The notes below the pieces were generated by a model, which was not told where the DNA came from, searched no databases, and saw only the letters and a list, made by a program, of their open reading frames with translations. From DYFT01 sp041695085 (GTDB taxonomy: Bacteria > Bacteroidota > Ignavibacteria > UBA10030): a DNA stretch of 64,000 nucleotides. A program made the position numbers and the translations under genes. Each line of letters opens with the position of its first letter. Within the stretch, counting starts at the first letter, position 1. The stretch lies in assembly GCA_041695085.1 (NCBI GenBank), contig JBGFRO010000050.1, positions 1 to 64,000 on the forward strand. The letters are read 5' to 3'. Positions 31,011 to 39,293 of the stretch are shown piece by piece.

Positions 31011-33737
31011 TTACTTGCTCCGCCTCCTCCGGCGAATCTGCTTCCAGGCTTCCACGGTAAGCAGAACAACAGCAGACGCTGCGAATGCAACGCCCCATTG
31101 TTGAGCATTCAACGGCACTGTGTTGAAGGCTTCCCTAAGAATCCCCACGTGCAGCGCGAGAACCGTCAAAACCAGCGCGAGCAGGCCGCCCACTACCAAG
31201 GGGGTGTTGGTAAGCGGTCCCAACCGAAACACCGACACGTCGAACGAGCGGCAGTTCAACCCGTTGAAGAGTCGCGCGAAGATCAGCGCGACAAAAAACA
31301 TCGTCATCGCCTCCGCGTGCGAAGCACTCTCTTCCAGCGCCCAAAGGAAAACGCCTAATGTAACAGCGGCAATCAGAGCGCCAACACCAAAGATATATGC
31401 AAGTACAGCCCGATTAAGAATTCCTTCGTTCTTCCGCCGCGGCGGTTTGTTCATAATGCCTGGTTCCGGCGGCTCGACGCCTAACGCAATGGCAATTAGT
31501 CCATCCATAATGAAATTGATGAACAGAATTTGCACCGCGGTCAATGGCAACGGGAGTTCTGCCATGAGGGCGATGACCATGGCAAAGACGGTTCCCATGT
31601 TCCCGCTCAGGAGGAAAACCAAATACTTCCGGATATTTTCGAAGATGCCTCGTCCTTCCTCGACAGCCGCTACGACGGACGCGAAATTATCATCAGTGAG
31701 AATCATGTCCGATGCCTCTTTGCTCACGTCGGTTCCGGTAATTCCCATCGCGATGCCGATGTCGGCGCGTTTCAATGCCGGCGCATCGTTCACGCCATCA
31801 CCCGTCATCGCCACGATGTGTCCTTTCTTCTGTAACGCCGAGACGATCTGGAGCTTATGAGCTGGGGAGATTCGCGCGTACACCTCAACCGTTTCGACGA
31901 TGTTCTCCAAATCGTTTTCCGGAAGCTTCTCCAGTTCCGTTCCGGTGATGACTTCCCCCCGTTTGAGAATCCCTAACTCCCTTGCCACAGCCTCAGCCGT
32001 TATCTTATGGTCGCCCGTAATCATCACAGGACGTATCCCAGCCTCTTCGCAGGTTCTGATAGCGTCTTTCACTTCTGGCCGTGGCGGATCCATCATACCT
32101 ATAAGGCCTAAAAGCACCATCTCCTTCTCGATGCTCTCGTCGGAGCCATTCTGACTTATGAGTGTTTTCGCTGAGAAGGCGAGCACGCGTAGCGCCTTCG
32201 TCGCCATCTGATGAGCAGCGCTCGACACCGCAGTCCGAAGTGTTGCATCCAACGGTACAGTAGCTCCGTTGGAGTAAATGTGCGTGCAGGACTCAAGAAC
32301 AACCTCCGGAGCCCCTTTGCTGAAGGCTCGAAATCCATCCGGCAGAAGATGCACAGTGGTCATCCGTTTCCGTTCGGAGGAGAAGGGAATTTCACGCACA
32401 CGCGGAAACATGCTCACATACGTATCGCGGTCAATGCCTGCCTTTGCCGCTACGACAACGAGCGCGCCCTCGGTCGGATCTCCCGTGAGCTGCCACTGCC
32501 CTCCTTCCCGACGAATGCTCGCATCGTTACAGAGCACAGCGGCCGTCAGGAGCTCCTTGACGTGCTGATCTGCCGCCGGATCACATTCCTCTCCTTCCAC
32601 CAACAACCGGCCCTCGGGTGCATAGCCGACTCCCTCCACCCCGATGGTTCTTCCGTTCACGCTGATCATGCGTACCGTCATTTCATCTTGTGTCAGCGTT
32701 CCGGTTTTGTCAGAACAAATGACCGTCGTGGCACCCAACGTTATTACCGCCGGAAGTTTTCGGATAAGCGCGTTCCGCTTGACCATCCGGCGGACGCCTA
32801 TCGCTAACGTGATCGTCACAACGGCGGGGAGCGCTTCGGGAATGACCGCAACAGCTAAGGCAACTCCCCACACAAACATCTCAACGGCCTCGTACCCTCG
32901 GAGAATCCCCAGTATGCTCATCGCGGTAGCGAGTGCGACAGCAAAGACGCCAATCCATTTCCCCAAACGGTCAAGGTTTACCTGTAACGGGGTTCTGGGC
33001 TGTTCGGTCGTCCGCAGCAGGTCGGCGATCTTGCCGAACTCGGTGCGCATTCCGGTTGCGACGACGACCGCTTGTCCTTTACCGTACGTCACGAGCGTGC
33101 CCATATAGAGCATATTTCTTCTGTCGCCAAGGGGAACGTCACCCGACGGCAGCATCTGGGCAGTTTTCTCGACGGGAAGAGACTCCCCGGTGAGTGGGGC
33201 CTCATCAACTTTGAGATTGATGTCCTCAATGACACGCGCATCGGCTGGAATTCTGTCCCCGGCCTTCAGAAGAATCACATCACCCGGCACCAACTCTCGT
33301 GAAGGGATCATCTGCGGCCTTCCGTCGCGGAGAACCGTCGCATTCGGCGCTGCCATCTTGCGCAGCGATTCAATTGCCTTGCCCGCCTGATACTCTTGAA
33401 TAAAGCCCAACACTCCCGCAAGCATGACGATGACAAAGATGGCAACGGCTTCGACAATTTCCCCAATGCCAATCGAAATGACGCCGGCAACAATCAAAAT
33501 CAGGATCAGAACGCTCTTGAACTGCGCGAGGAGCAGAAGCAGGGATGACATTTTCCGTTCTTCGCGAAGCTGATTAGGACCGAACTCGGTTAGTCGCCGA
33601 CGTGCATCTTCTTCGGAAATGCCCGCGGGAGTTGAGCGGACCGAAGTAAGAACTTGATCCGACGGTGCTGTAATCCAAAAGGTCTCTTTCGTTTGTAGGA
33701 GTGTGCTGTCGTGTGTTGTCATATTCCTGTCGGTCAT
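31011..33737 (-). CDS. P-type cation-transporting ATPase (Ca2+-type, class II)
   Basis: A 908-residue P-type ATPase resembling SERCA/PMCA and bacterial Ca2+ pumps. An N-terminal cation-ATPase domain (SEEDARRRLTEFGPNQLREE) is followed by VDEAPLTGESLPVEK, the M4 PEALPAVVTITLAIGVRRMV near 292, the phosphorylation site CSDKTGTLTQDEMTV near 340, KGAPEVVLE near 492, and TGDGVNDAPALKRADIGIAM near 660. The C-terminal part has six further helices. The PEALP motif and NFIMDGLIAIALG near 768 place it with class II pumps. The ATG at 33737 overlaps the stop of the small membrane protein gene by four bases, suggesting co-expression. Confidence 0.9.
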   Translation of the reverse strand: MTDRNMTTHDSTLLQTKETFWITAPSDQVLTSVRSTPAGISEEDARRRLTEFGPNQLREERKMSSLLLLLAQFKSVLILILIVAGVISIGIGEIVEAVAIFVIVMLAGVLGFIQEYQAGKAIESLRKMAAPNATVLRDGRPQMIPSRELVPGDVILLKAGDRIPADARVIEDINLKVDEAPLTGESLPVEKTAQMLPSGDVPLGDRRNMLYMGTLVTYGKGQAVVVATGMRTEFGKIADLLRTTEQPRTPLQVNLDRLGKWIGVFAVALATAMSILGILRGYEAVEMFVWGVALAVAVIPEALPAVVTITLAIGVRRMVKRNALIRKLPAVITLGATTVICSDKTGTLTQDEMTVRMISVNGRTIGVEGVGYAPEGRLLVEGEECDPAADQHVKELLTAAVLCNDASIRREGGQWQLTGDPTEGALVVVAAKAGIDRDTYVSMFPRVREIPFSSERKRMTTVHLLPDGFRAFSKGAPEVVLESCTHIYSNGATVPLDATLRTAVSSAAHQMATKALRVLAFSAKTLISQNGSDESIEKEMVLLGLIGMMDPPRPEVKDAIRTCEEAGIRPVMITGDHKITAEAVARELGILKRGEVITGTELEKLPENDLENIVETVEVYARISPAHKLQIVSALQKKGHIVAMTGDGVNDAPALKRADIGIAMGITGTDVSKEASDMILTDDNFASVVAAVEEGRGIFENIRKYLVFLLSGNMGTVFAMVIALMAELPLPLTAVQILFINFIMDGLIAIALGVEPPEPGIMNKPPRRKNEGILNRAVLAYIFGVGALIAAVTLGVFLWALEESASHAEAMTMFFVALIFARLFNGLNCRSFDVSVFRLGPLTNTPLVVGGLLALVLTVLALHVGILREAFNTVPLNAQQWGVAFAASAVVLLTVEAWKQIRRRRRSK

Positions 33738-34087
33738 TCCTCTGGAGTTGTATTGATTCTGTGAAGTTGCTGAATTACGCTGTCGGCTTCACTCGAATCC
33801 AGCGTGCCGTCTTGCAATTGGGCTGGCAGAGCAAGCAACAGGTTTTTCAATTCCTGTGTATTGACCTGCCCGCCTCTTGCTTTTTCTAAAACGGTATCGA
33901 ATGCGGTGAGGATCTTCTCCGGCGGATAGTTGGCGGGAAGAGCCCCGGCAATTTGCGACCGAGCGATCAAGAGGCTTTGCTCCGCGCCCATTTGGAGAAG
34001 CTCGCCTTGGAACAGATAGAAAAGCAATCCACCTACTAGAAGAAGAGCAAGCAACAGTATCCCAGCAATGATGAAGATTCTTTTCAT
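33734..34087 (-). CDS. Small membrane-anchored protein next to the P-type ATPase
   Basis: A 117-residue protein with a signal-anchor (FIIAGILLLALLLVGGLLFYLF) and a hydrophilic domain of about 90 residues with heptad-like leucines (LEKARGGQVNTQELKNLLLALPAQL). It overlaps the ATPase start by four bases. No known domain was recognised. The tight coupling suggests a regulator or accessory subunit of the pump. Confidence 0.7.
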   Translation of the reverse strand: MKRIFIIAGILLLALLLVGGLLFYLFQGELLQMGAEQSLLIARSQIAGALPANYPPEKILTAFDTVLEKARGGQVNTQELKNLLLALPAQLQDGTLDSSEADSVIQQLHRINTTPEE

Positions 34088-34203
34088 GGTTTCTTCCTGT
34101 CAGTTATCTCGTAAACAAGCCGAACAATCTTTCGCGCCCTGGCTTATCCAGCTTTGCCTGTCGAAGAACGTTCGCCATATGAGGATCTATCATGTGCGCC
34201 AAC

Positions 34204-35121
34204 TCATGTGTTTGTTCCGACTCGCTGGCGCAACACCGCAAGCTGTCTCTTCAGGTCGTCGAGTTGGCATTCGATGGCTGATATATCTTCCGCAATAACA
34301 GATGCGACACCTTCTTGTTGCTTGACCAGTGCTTCGGATTCTGCCTGACTTTCCTGCATACTGTTCAGGATGACGCCGATGAAGAGGTTCAGGATGATCA
34401 TTCCGCCGATGACGATGAACGAGATAAAGAACAGAGGCGCGCCAAGCGGAAACGCCTGCGATTGTACGATGAGATGTTGCATCCCCTCGTAGCCATAGTG
34501 CGCCGAGCCGAACATCTGTGTCCGCAGCACCTCAACCCAGCCTTCCAGTGTTACAACCTGAAAGAGCGTGAGGAGAGAGGCGCCAAGCGAGCCAAAGTGG
34601 ATCGGGTCGTTCTTTCCAAAGATAAACGTCCCCATCACGCCGTAGATATAGAAGTGCAGAAAGAGGAGCACGCCGACGTAACCCATGGAGGGGATACTCT
34701 TCAGGAGTGCACCAACCAGAATGCGCAACCGAGGCAACGCTGTCAAGAGTCTGAGAACACGAAGAATGCGCACCAGCCGCAGCACAACGACAAACTGCGA
34801 GCCTAACGGGAGAAGGCAGACCGCAACAATGGCGAAGTCGAAAACATTCCACGGGTCTCGGAGATACCGCCATGGACGATTTCCATGCGCGCCCATCTTG
34901 ATGATGATCTCGAGCACAAAGAGGGAAAGCACAATCGCGTCGAGCGTCTTGAGGATCGCCCCATACCGGTCCACCATGAACGGTGAAGTTTCAAGGCCGA
35001 CGAGAACACCGGCAAAGAGAATGACTCCAATAATGGAGTTCTGAAACCAAGACGAAATGACGATTTTGTGCAGTGTTTCGTTCATACTGTATGTGCACGG
35101 TAGCTCAGAAATTCGGACCAT
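34204..35121 (-). CDS. Bacterial voltage-gated cation channel (BacNav-like)
   Basis: About 305 residues with six membrane helices. S4 carries regularly spaced arginines (LRLVRILRVLRLLTALPRLR near 123). The pore and selectivity filter are near FQVVTLEGWVEVL, where bacterial sodium channels have TLESW; the change to TLEGW may alter selectivity. The S6 end has FIVIGGMIILNLFIGVILN and is followed by a coiled-coil tail (SAIECQLDDLKRQLAVLRQR) typical of tetrameric channels. The ATG at 35121 follows GAGGGAAGAA; a TTG at 35133 and an ATG at 35085 are alternatives. Such channels pass Na+ or Ca2+ and can be linked to motility, pH or stress. Confidence 0.85.
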   Translation of the reverse strand: MVRISELPCTYSMNETLHKIVISSWFQNSIIGVILFAGVLVGLETSPFMVDRYGAILKTLDAIVLSLFVLEIIIKMGAHGNRPWRYLRDPWNVFDFAIVAVCLLPLGSQFVVVLRLVRILRVLRLLTALPRLRILVGALLKSIPSMGYVGVLLFLHFYIYGVMGTFIFGKNDPIHFGSLGASLLTLFQVVTLEGWVEVLRTQMFGSAHYGYEGMQHLIVQSQAFPLGAPLFFISFIVIGGMIILNLFIGVILNSMQESQAESEALVKQQEGVASVIAEDISAIECQLDDLKRQLAVLRQRVGTNT

Positions 35122-35246
35122 TTCTTCCCTCAATAAAAGCTCCTCCGCGACGCTCTGGGATTCGTGATCTTTTACTTCTGTGTATCGATCACCTTGCGAA
35201 CCTTCGGCAACACTTCCTCGTGGCGGTAGTCATTGCTCTGCATTTG

Positions 35247-35336
35247 TTATTCAATCCTTCCCATTGCCTTTCCGTTTTCGACGCCTTGCCGTTTATGCAC
35301 TATCAGATCAACTGTTGTGCACACCGGACATTTCAC
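35247..35336 (-). pseudogene. Truncated zf-TFIIB-like zinc-ribbon gene
   Basis: From a GTG at 35336 behind AAAGGGG the 29-residue frame reads MKCPVCTTVDLIVHKRQGVE and then diverges to a stop. It matches the first half of the intact zinc-ribbon protein at 40212-40463 (MKCPICKTVELKISERQGIE) but lacks the second cysteine pair. The following bases still hint at the charged C-terminal tail of that family. Too short to be functional. Confidence 0.6.
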
Positions 35337-35349
35337 AGGAACCCCTTTG

Positions 35350-36219
35350 TCAGTCAAAAACGGGTGGATAAGTGTGTCCATACACCATTGCTTCGAGACG
35401 AGCAATGCGCTCTTCAAGAGGCGGATGGGTGCTGAACAGTTTCATCAGTCCTCTTCGAGTCAATGGATTAACAATGAACATATGCGCAGTTGCCGGGCTG
35501 GCTTCCATCGGAATCTGCTCTGCCTTCGCATGAAGCTTCCGGAGCGCGTTGGCGAGCGAAAGAGGATTGCCGGCCATTTGGGCGCCCACTTCATCGGCAA
35601 GGAACTCTCGCGACCGAGAGATTGCCATTTGAATCAACATCGCTGCCAACGGTGCGACAATCATCATCGCGATCGCGGCGATTGGATGGCCGCCTCCGCG
35701 ATCGTCCGAGGTTCTTCCGCCGAAGATCATTGCCCATTGCGCCATGTTCGCTATCATGCTGATGGCCCCGGCCAAGGTCGCGGCTATTGTTCCCACAAGG
35801 ATGTCCCGGTGCTTGATGTGCGCCAACTCGTGGGCAACGACGCCTCGCAGTTCGTGCTTCGAGAGCAAGTGCGTGATTCCTTCTGTTACAGCGACAGCAG
35901 CGTGTCGTGGGTTACGACCCGTTGCAAACGCATTGGGCTGTTCGCTGGGAATGCGATAGAGCTTCGGCATGGGGAGATTAGCGCGCGCGGTCAATTCTTC
36001 GGTGATCTGAAACAAAACCGGGTCGTCTTTCCGCGTCAGTTCCTGAGCGTGATAGAGCCGGAGAATGAGCTTGTCACTGAACCAGTACGTTCCGACGTTC
36101 ATGACAACGGCAAACACAAACGCTATCATCATCCCTGACTGGCCCCCAAGAAGGTTGCCGAGAGCAACAAACAAGACTGTGAGCACGACCATGAGGAAAA
36201 CAGTCTTTGCCGTGTTCAT
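35350..36219 (-). CDS. htpX: Protease HtpX homologue
   Basis: HtpX is a membrane zinc protease of the M48 family that degrades damaged or misassembled membrane proteins. The 289-residue protein has two N-terminal membrane helices (FLMVVLTVLFVALGNLL and AFVFAVVMNVGTYWF), a pair in the middle, the HELAHIKHRD zinc motif near 133, and downstream REFLADEVGAQMAGNP near 200. The ATG at 36219 follows AAAGGAATGCTGC and is preferred to 36237. It fits the stress-related neighbourhood. Confidence 0.93.
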   Translation of the reverse strand: MNTAKTVFLMVVLTVLFVALGNLLGGQSGMMIAFVFAVVMNVGTYWFSDKLILRLYHAQELTRKDDPVLFQITEELTARANLPMPKLYRIPSEQPNAFATGRNPRHAAVAVTEGITHLLSKHELRGVVAHELAHIKHRDILVGTIAATLAGAISMIANMAQWAMIFGGRTSDDRGGGHPIAAIAMMIVAPLAAMLIQMAISRSREFLADEVGAQMAGNPLSLANALRKLHAKAEQIPMEASPATAHMFIVNPLTRRGLMKLFSTHPPLEERIARLEAMVYGHTYPPVFD

Positions 36220-36274
36220 ACGCAGCATTCCTTTCAACAGAATAGGATTATGGATTTGATGGTGTGTTATAGTT

Positions 36275-36571
36275 TTAAAACTTCTCTGGTCTCAGGACCT
36301 CTACATCGCACACCCATACGACCATGGCGTAGTTGGAGTAATATTCCTTTTGGCAATGATCAAGTATCGCCGATGCCACTTGTTCGTTACAAATCACCTC
36401 GAGTTCAATATTCTGGTTCTGGTCCCAGTCAGCGCTGCGCTTCCCGCGCGAGCCGCTTCCTCGTGCATCTATGACCGTGTACCCTTTGGCGCCGAGTCGC
36501 CCGAGATCTTCAACGAGCCGCGATTCGAGAATGGATTCCGTAACGATCGTAACGAGTTTCACCGTATTCAT
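36275..36571 (-). CDS. sbtB: PII-like signalling protein SbtB
   Basis: A 98-residue PII-like protein next to and downstream of the bicarbonate transporter gene. It has the beta-alpha-beta core TVKLVTIVTESILESRLVED, a T-loop-like GSGSRGKRSADWDQNQN, and VCDVEVLRPEKF at the end. In cyanobacteria SbtB binds AMP, ADP and cAMP and controls SbtA. Here the C-terminal redox loop with two cysteines of cyanobacterial SbtB is absent. The ATG at 36571 follows GAGGACG and lies eight bases after the sbtA stop. Confidence 0.85.
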   Translation of the reverse strand: MNTVKLVTIVTESILESRLVEDLGRLGAKGYTVIDARGSGSRGKRSADWDQNQNIELEVICNEQVASAILDHCQKEYYSNYAMVVWVCDVEVLRPEKF

Positions 36572-36579
36572 GGTCGTCC

Positions 36580-37527
36580 TCAGTGTATGGTTGTTGCCAT
36601 CCAAAAGTAGATTGGAATTCCAACAACAAGGTTGAACGGAAACGTGATTCCCAATGACGCCGTCAAATAGAGAGTTGGGTTGGCTTCTGGAATGGCAATA
36701 CGCATCGCGGCAGGTGCAGCGATGTACGACGCGCTGCCGGCGAGGGTTGCCAGAACGGTGGTTCCACCGACCGAAAGGCCAACACCCCATCCGACGATCG
36801 CGCCCAACGCGCCTGAAACAATGGGCATGCCGATGGCAAAGAAGAAGAGAAACATGCCAACGTGCCGCAGTTCATTGAGCCGTCGCGAGGCCACGAGACC
36901 CATCTCAAGGAGGAAGAACGCCAGAGCGCCTTTGAATGGATCGAAAAATACCGTCTGTACCGACTCGATTCTATGAGGTCCAAGAACAAATCCGGCTATA
37001 AGTCCGGCGAGGAGAAGATAGACGCCTCTTCCAAAAAACACTTCGTGAAGGATCCTGCCGGTTGGAAGCGTTGCGGTGTTGGCACGAAGACGAGCGATGA
37101 AAATGCCAACCGCAAGAGCCGGTATCTCGAGCAACACGAGAAGCACTGCTGTGTACTCCTCATAACTGATACCTCGTTTGTCGAGGAATACCAATGCAAC
37201 CGCATACGTCACCGCACTGACTGAACCGTAGTGAGCTGCAATGGCCGCCGCGTCTGCTCTGCTGAAATTTCCCAGCCGCCGCAGGATCGGATAGGCAATG
37301 ACCGGAATGACAATGCCGATCAGGATCGCTCCAAAGGCAGGGGCGATGAGGCCCCCGAGCTCAGTCGAGGAAAGCTGAACACCCCCTTTGAGTCCAATGG
37401 CCAGCAACAAGTAGATGCTAAGAATCTCGTAGATCGATTCGGGAAGCTTCAGCTCGGCACGGACGATGCCGGCAAAAAGACCGATCAGAAAGAAGAGGAT
37501 GGTAGGGTCGAGAAGATTTTCGATCAT
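36580..37527 (-). CDS. sbtA: Sodium-dependent bicarbonate transporter SbtA
   Basis: A 315-residue permease of the SbtA family with about ten membrane segments. It begins ENLLDPTILFFLIGLFAGI and has the paired inverted repeats of the fold (RADAAAIAAHYGSVSAVTYA near 91, GTTVLATLAGSASYIAAPAA near 258). It is expected to import bicarbonate with sodium. The product is followed immediately by its regulator SbtB and preceded by a carbonic anhydrase homologue, giving a carbon-supply unit. The role in a non-photosynthetic bacterium, if that is what this is, would be to feed carboxylases or to keep pH. Confidence 0.92.
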   Translation of the reverse strand: MIENLLDPTILFFLIGLFAGIVRAELKLPESIYEILSIYLLLAIGLKGGVQLSSTELGGLIAPAFGAILIGIVIPVIAYPILRRLGNFSRADAAAIAAHYGSVSAVTYAVALVFLDKRGISYEEYTAVLLVLLEIPALAVGIFIARLRANTATLPTGRILHEVFFGRGVYLLLAGLIAGFVLGPHRIESVQTVFFDPFKGALAFFLLEMGLVASRRLNELRHVGMFLFFFAIGMPIVSGALGAIVGWGVGLSVGGTTVLATLAGSASYIAAPAAMRIAIPEANPTLYLTASLGITFPFNLVVGIPIYFWMATTIH

Positions 37528-37554
37528 GGATTGATTACGCTCTCAAGAGCGTGG

Positions 37555-38145
37555 TTATTCTTTCCGGTTGTCGATTACCGGATTGCTGCCAGCCGAATCG
37601 GACTCATCTATCTGGTAAAGCAAGCCATCCTCCATACGATAAATCAGCGGAGCCACTTGCATCATTGGATATCTCAAGCGCAGACGCTTCGCTTCGTTCA
37701 GAAGAACATCCATCTCATCTCCCGTTTCGCACATTTCTGCATTGTGGTAAAAGTATTCTTCCGCCAAGTGGCACTCCCACCCGGCGCGGTTAACGAGTCC
37801 TTGGACGAACTCCTCCTTTCGGGCACTGAAATTGACCATCCCACAGTTGTTGTGTCCGATGAGAGCAATACAACGAATGCCACCAAGCGCAATAGCGTAC
37901 GACACCTCGAAGGCGTTACCGCTGATCATCCCACGCTCCGATTGAATGACAATGGCAAACGCCTCTGGTATACGGAGCCGATGGGGTTGTTCGACACACA
38001 CCCCGATGAGTAGCTCGGGCTGCTGCAGAGAATCATGCGGGCGAGCGAGATTATGGTACTCCAGAAGCCGGCCGATGGAGGTATCCTTGTATGGCGGCAA
38101 AATATCGCTCACCCGTTCAACCGGAATAAGCCTATTCATAAGCAT
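37555..38145 (-). CDS. Beta-carbonic anhydrase homologue with altered active site
   Basis: A 196-residue protein with the beta-carbonic anhydrase fold. Zinc ligands Cys in LIGVCVEQP near 48 and His-x-x-Cys in IGHNNCGMVN near 98 are kept. The catalytic Asp-Arg dyad of the usual C-x-D-x-R motif is replaced: here it reads C-V-E-Q-P. The middle insert (EEFVQGLVNRAGWECHLA) and the long C-terminal tail are also unusual. It lies 27 bases upstream of sbtA and the genes run together. It may be a low-activity or regulatory carbonic anhydrase, or act on another substrate. Confidence 0.75.
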   Translation of the reverse strand: MLMNRLIPVERVSDILPPYKDTSIGRLLEYHNLARPHDSLQQPELLIGVCVEQPHRLRIPEAFAIVIQSERGMISGNAFEVSYAIALGGIRCIALIGHNNCGMVNFSARKEEFVQGLVNRAGWECHLAEEYFYHNAEMCETGDEMDVLLNEAKRLRLRYPMMQVAPLIYRMEDGLLYQIDESDSAGSNPVIDNRKE

Positions 38146-38165
38146 AGGATGAACCTTTGAAAGAT

Positions 38166-39200
38166 CTATATGCTTGATTCAACGCGTTTGAAAGCAGGAA
38201 TTACGTGTTCCACTTCACTGAAACGTTCATTGTTCTCAGCCGGCTTGATGGCCGGCAAGTGAATGGTAAAGACAGTACTGCGTCCCAGCTGTGAATGAAC
38301 GGAGATTGTTGCCCCGAGAGCATCTATCAGTTCTTTGACAATCGACAAACCGACCCCGGTGCTCGTTTCGCCTCCGGTCGGCTGAGCGGACCGTTTAGCA
38401 TATGCAGTGTACAGGACTCGTTGATCCTCTTCGTTCAACCCAGGTCCCTGGTCCTCGATCTCTGTAACCACTGCAGAATCTGTTTTGGAAAGGCGCAGCG
38501 TGACGACCGTGTGAGGGGGTGAAAACTTAATAGCGTTCGATAACAAGTTATCAAAGATCTGCAGCACAGCGATTCTGTCGCTACGGACCAACGGGATATC
38601 GGGTTGGCAGACAAGTTTCAGTGCTATGTTTTTCTTGTTGGCAACGTATTGATGAGACGAAACAACGATTTTCAGTTTCGTGATGATATCAATATCTTCG
38701 AGTGTGAATTCGGGAAGAACTGATCCATTCTCCTTCACTTGAAGGTAGCGCGTAATCATTTGCGTAATACGATATGCACTTTTGTTGATGATCTCAGCAA
38801 AGTTATAGCATTCCCCGTTGCCCTTCTGTTTCAGTAAAGCATCAGAGGCTAATACTATCGAGCCCAGGGGATTTCGCACGTCATGATTGAGAGTTCGAAG
38901 CAACCGGTTCTTAGCCGTAAGAGCCTCCTCAAGTTGATTGGTCCTATCCAGAAGCTGGCGGGTGGTGTCTTCGAGATTCTTAGAGTATTCATTGGTCCGA
39001 ACCAAGAGAGCCGTCCGGACGTCGAGCAAGGTCCCAACGATGAGAAGCAGGAAAGCGTCAAGCACTTCTAACACAACAACCAAGGTGGAAAGATGAGCAG
39101 CCCCTAGAAAGATCGCTTGGAGGGTGAAAAATAGTACAATCGCTGTTGCCGCAATGATTTTGAACCTATGCTTGGTGAAGAGGTTCATTCTCTTTATCAT
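38166..39200 (-). CDS. Membrane-bound sensor histidine kinase
   Basis: About 344 residues: two membrane helices near 15-65, then a short coiled coil, a dimerisation/phosphoacceptor domain (RTLNHDVRNPLGSIVLASDA, His the phosphorylated residue), and a HATPase domain with DNLLSNAIKFSPP, EDQGPGL and TGVGLSIVKELI boxes. The sensor region is just the two helices with almost no loop, so it may sense the membrane state. No response-regulator gene lies adjacent. ATG at 39200 follows AAAGGAGAA. Confidence 0.85.
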   Translation of the reverse strand: MIKRMNLFTKHRFKIIAATAIVLFFTLQAIFLGAAHLSTLVVVLEVLDAFLLLIVGTLLDVRTALLVRTNEYSKNLEDTTRQLLDRTNQLEEALTAKNRLLRTLNHDVRNPLGSIVLASDALLKQKGNGECYNFAEIINKSAYRITQMITRYLQVKENGSVLPEFTLEDIDIITKLKIVVSSHQYVANKKNIALKLVCQPDIPLVRSDRIAVLQIFDNLLSNAIKFSPPHTVVTLRLSKTDSAVVTEIEDQGPGLNEEDQRVLYTAYAKRSAQPTGGETSTGVGLSIVKELIDALGATISVHSQLGRSTVFTIHLPAIKPAENNERFSEVEHVIPAFKRVESSI

Positions 39201-39293
39201 GTTGGACGTCTTCTCCTTTGTTGCATATACGTGATTGATATCCCAGCTGAATTCGTTCTTCCGTTGTCGATCCGGATCTCTTCCCACGTGTTG

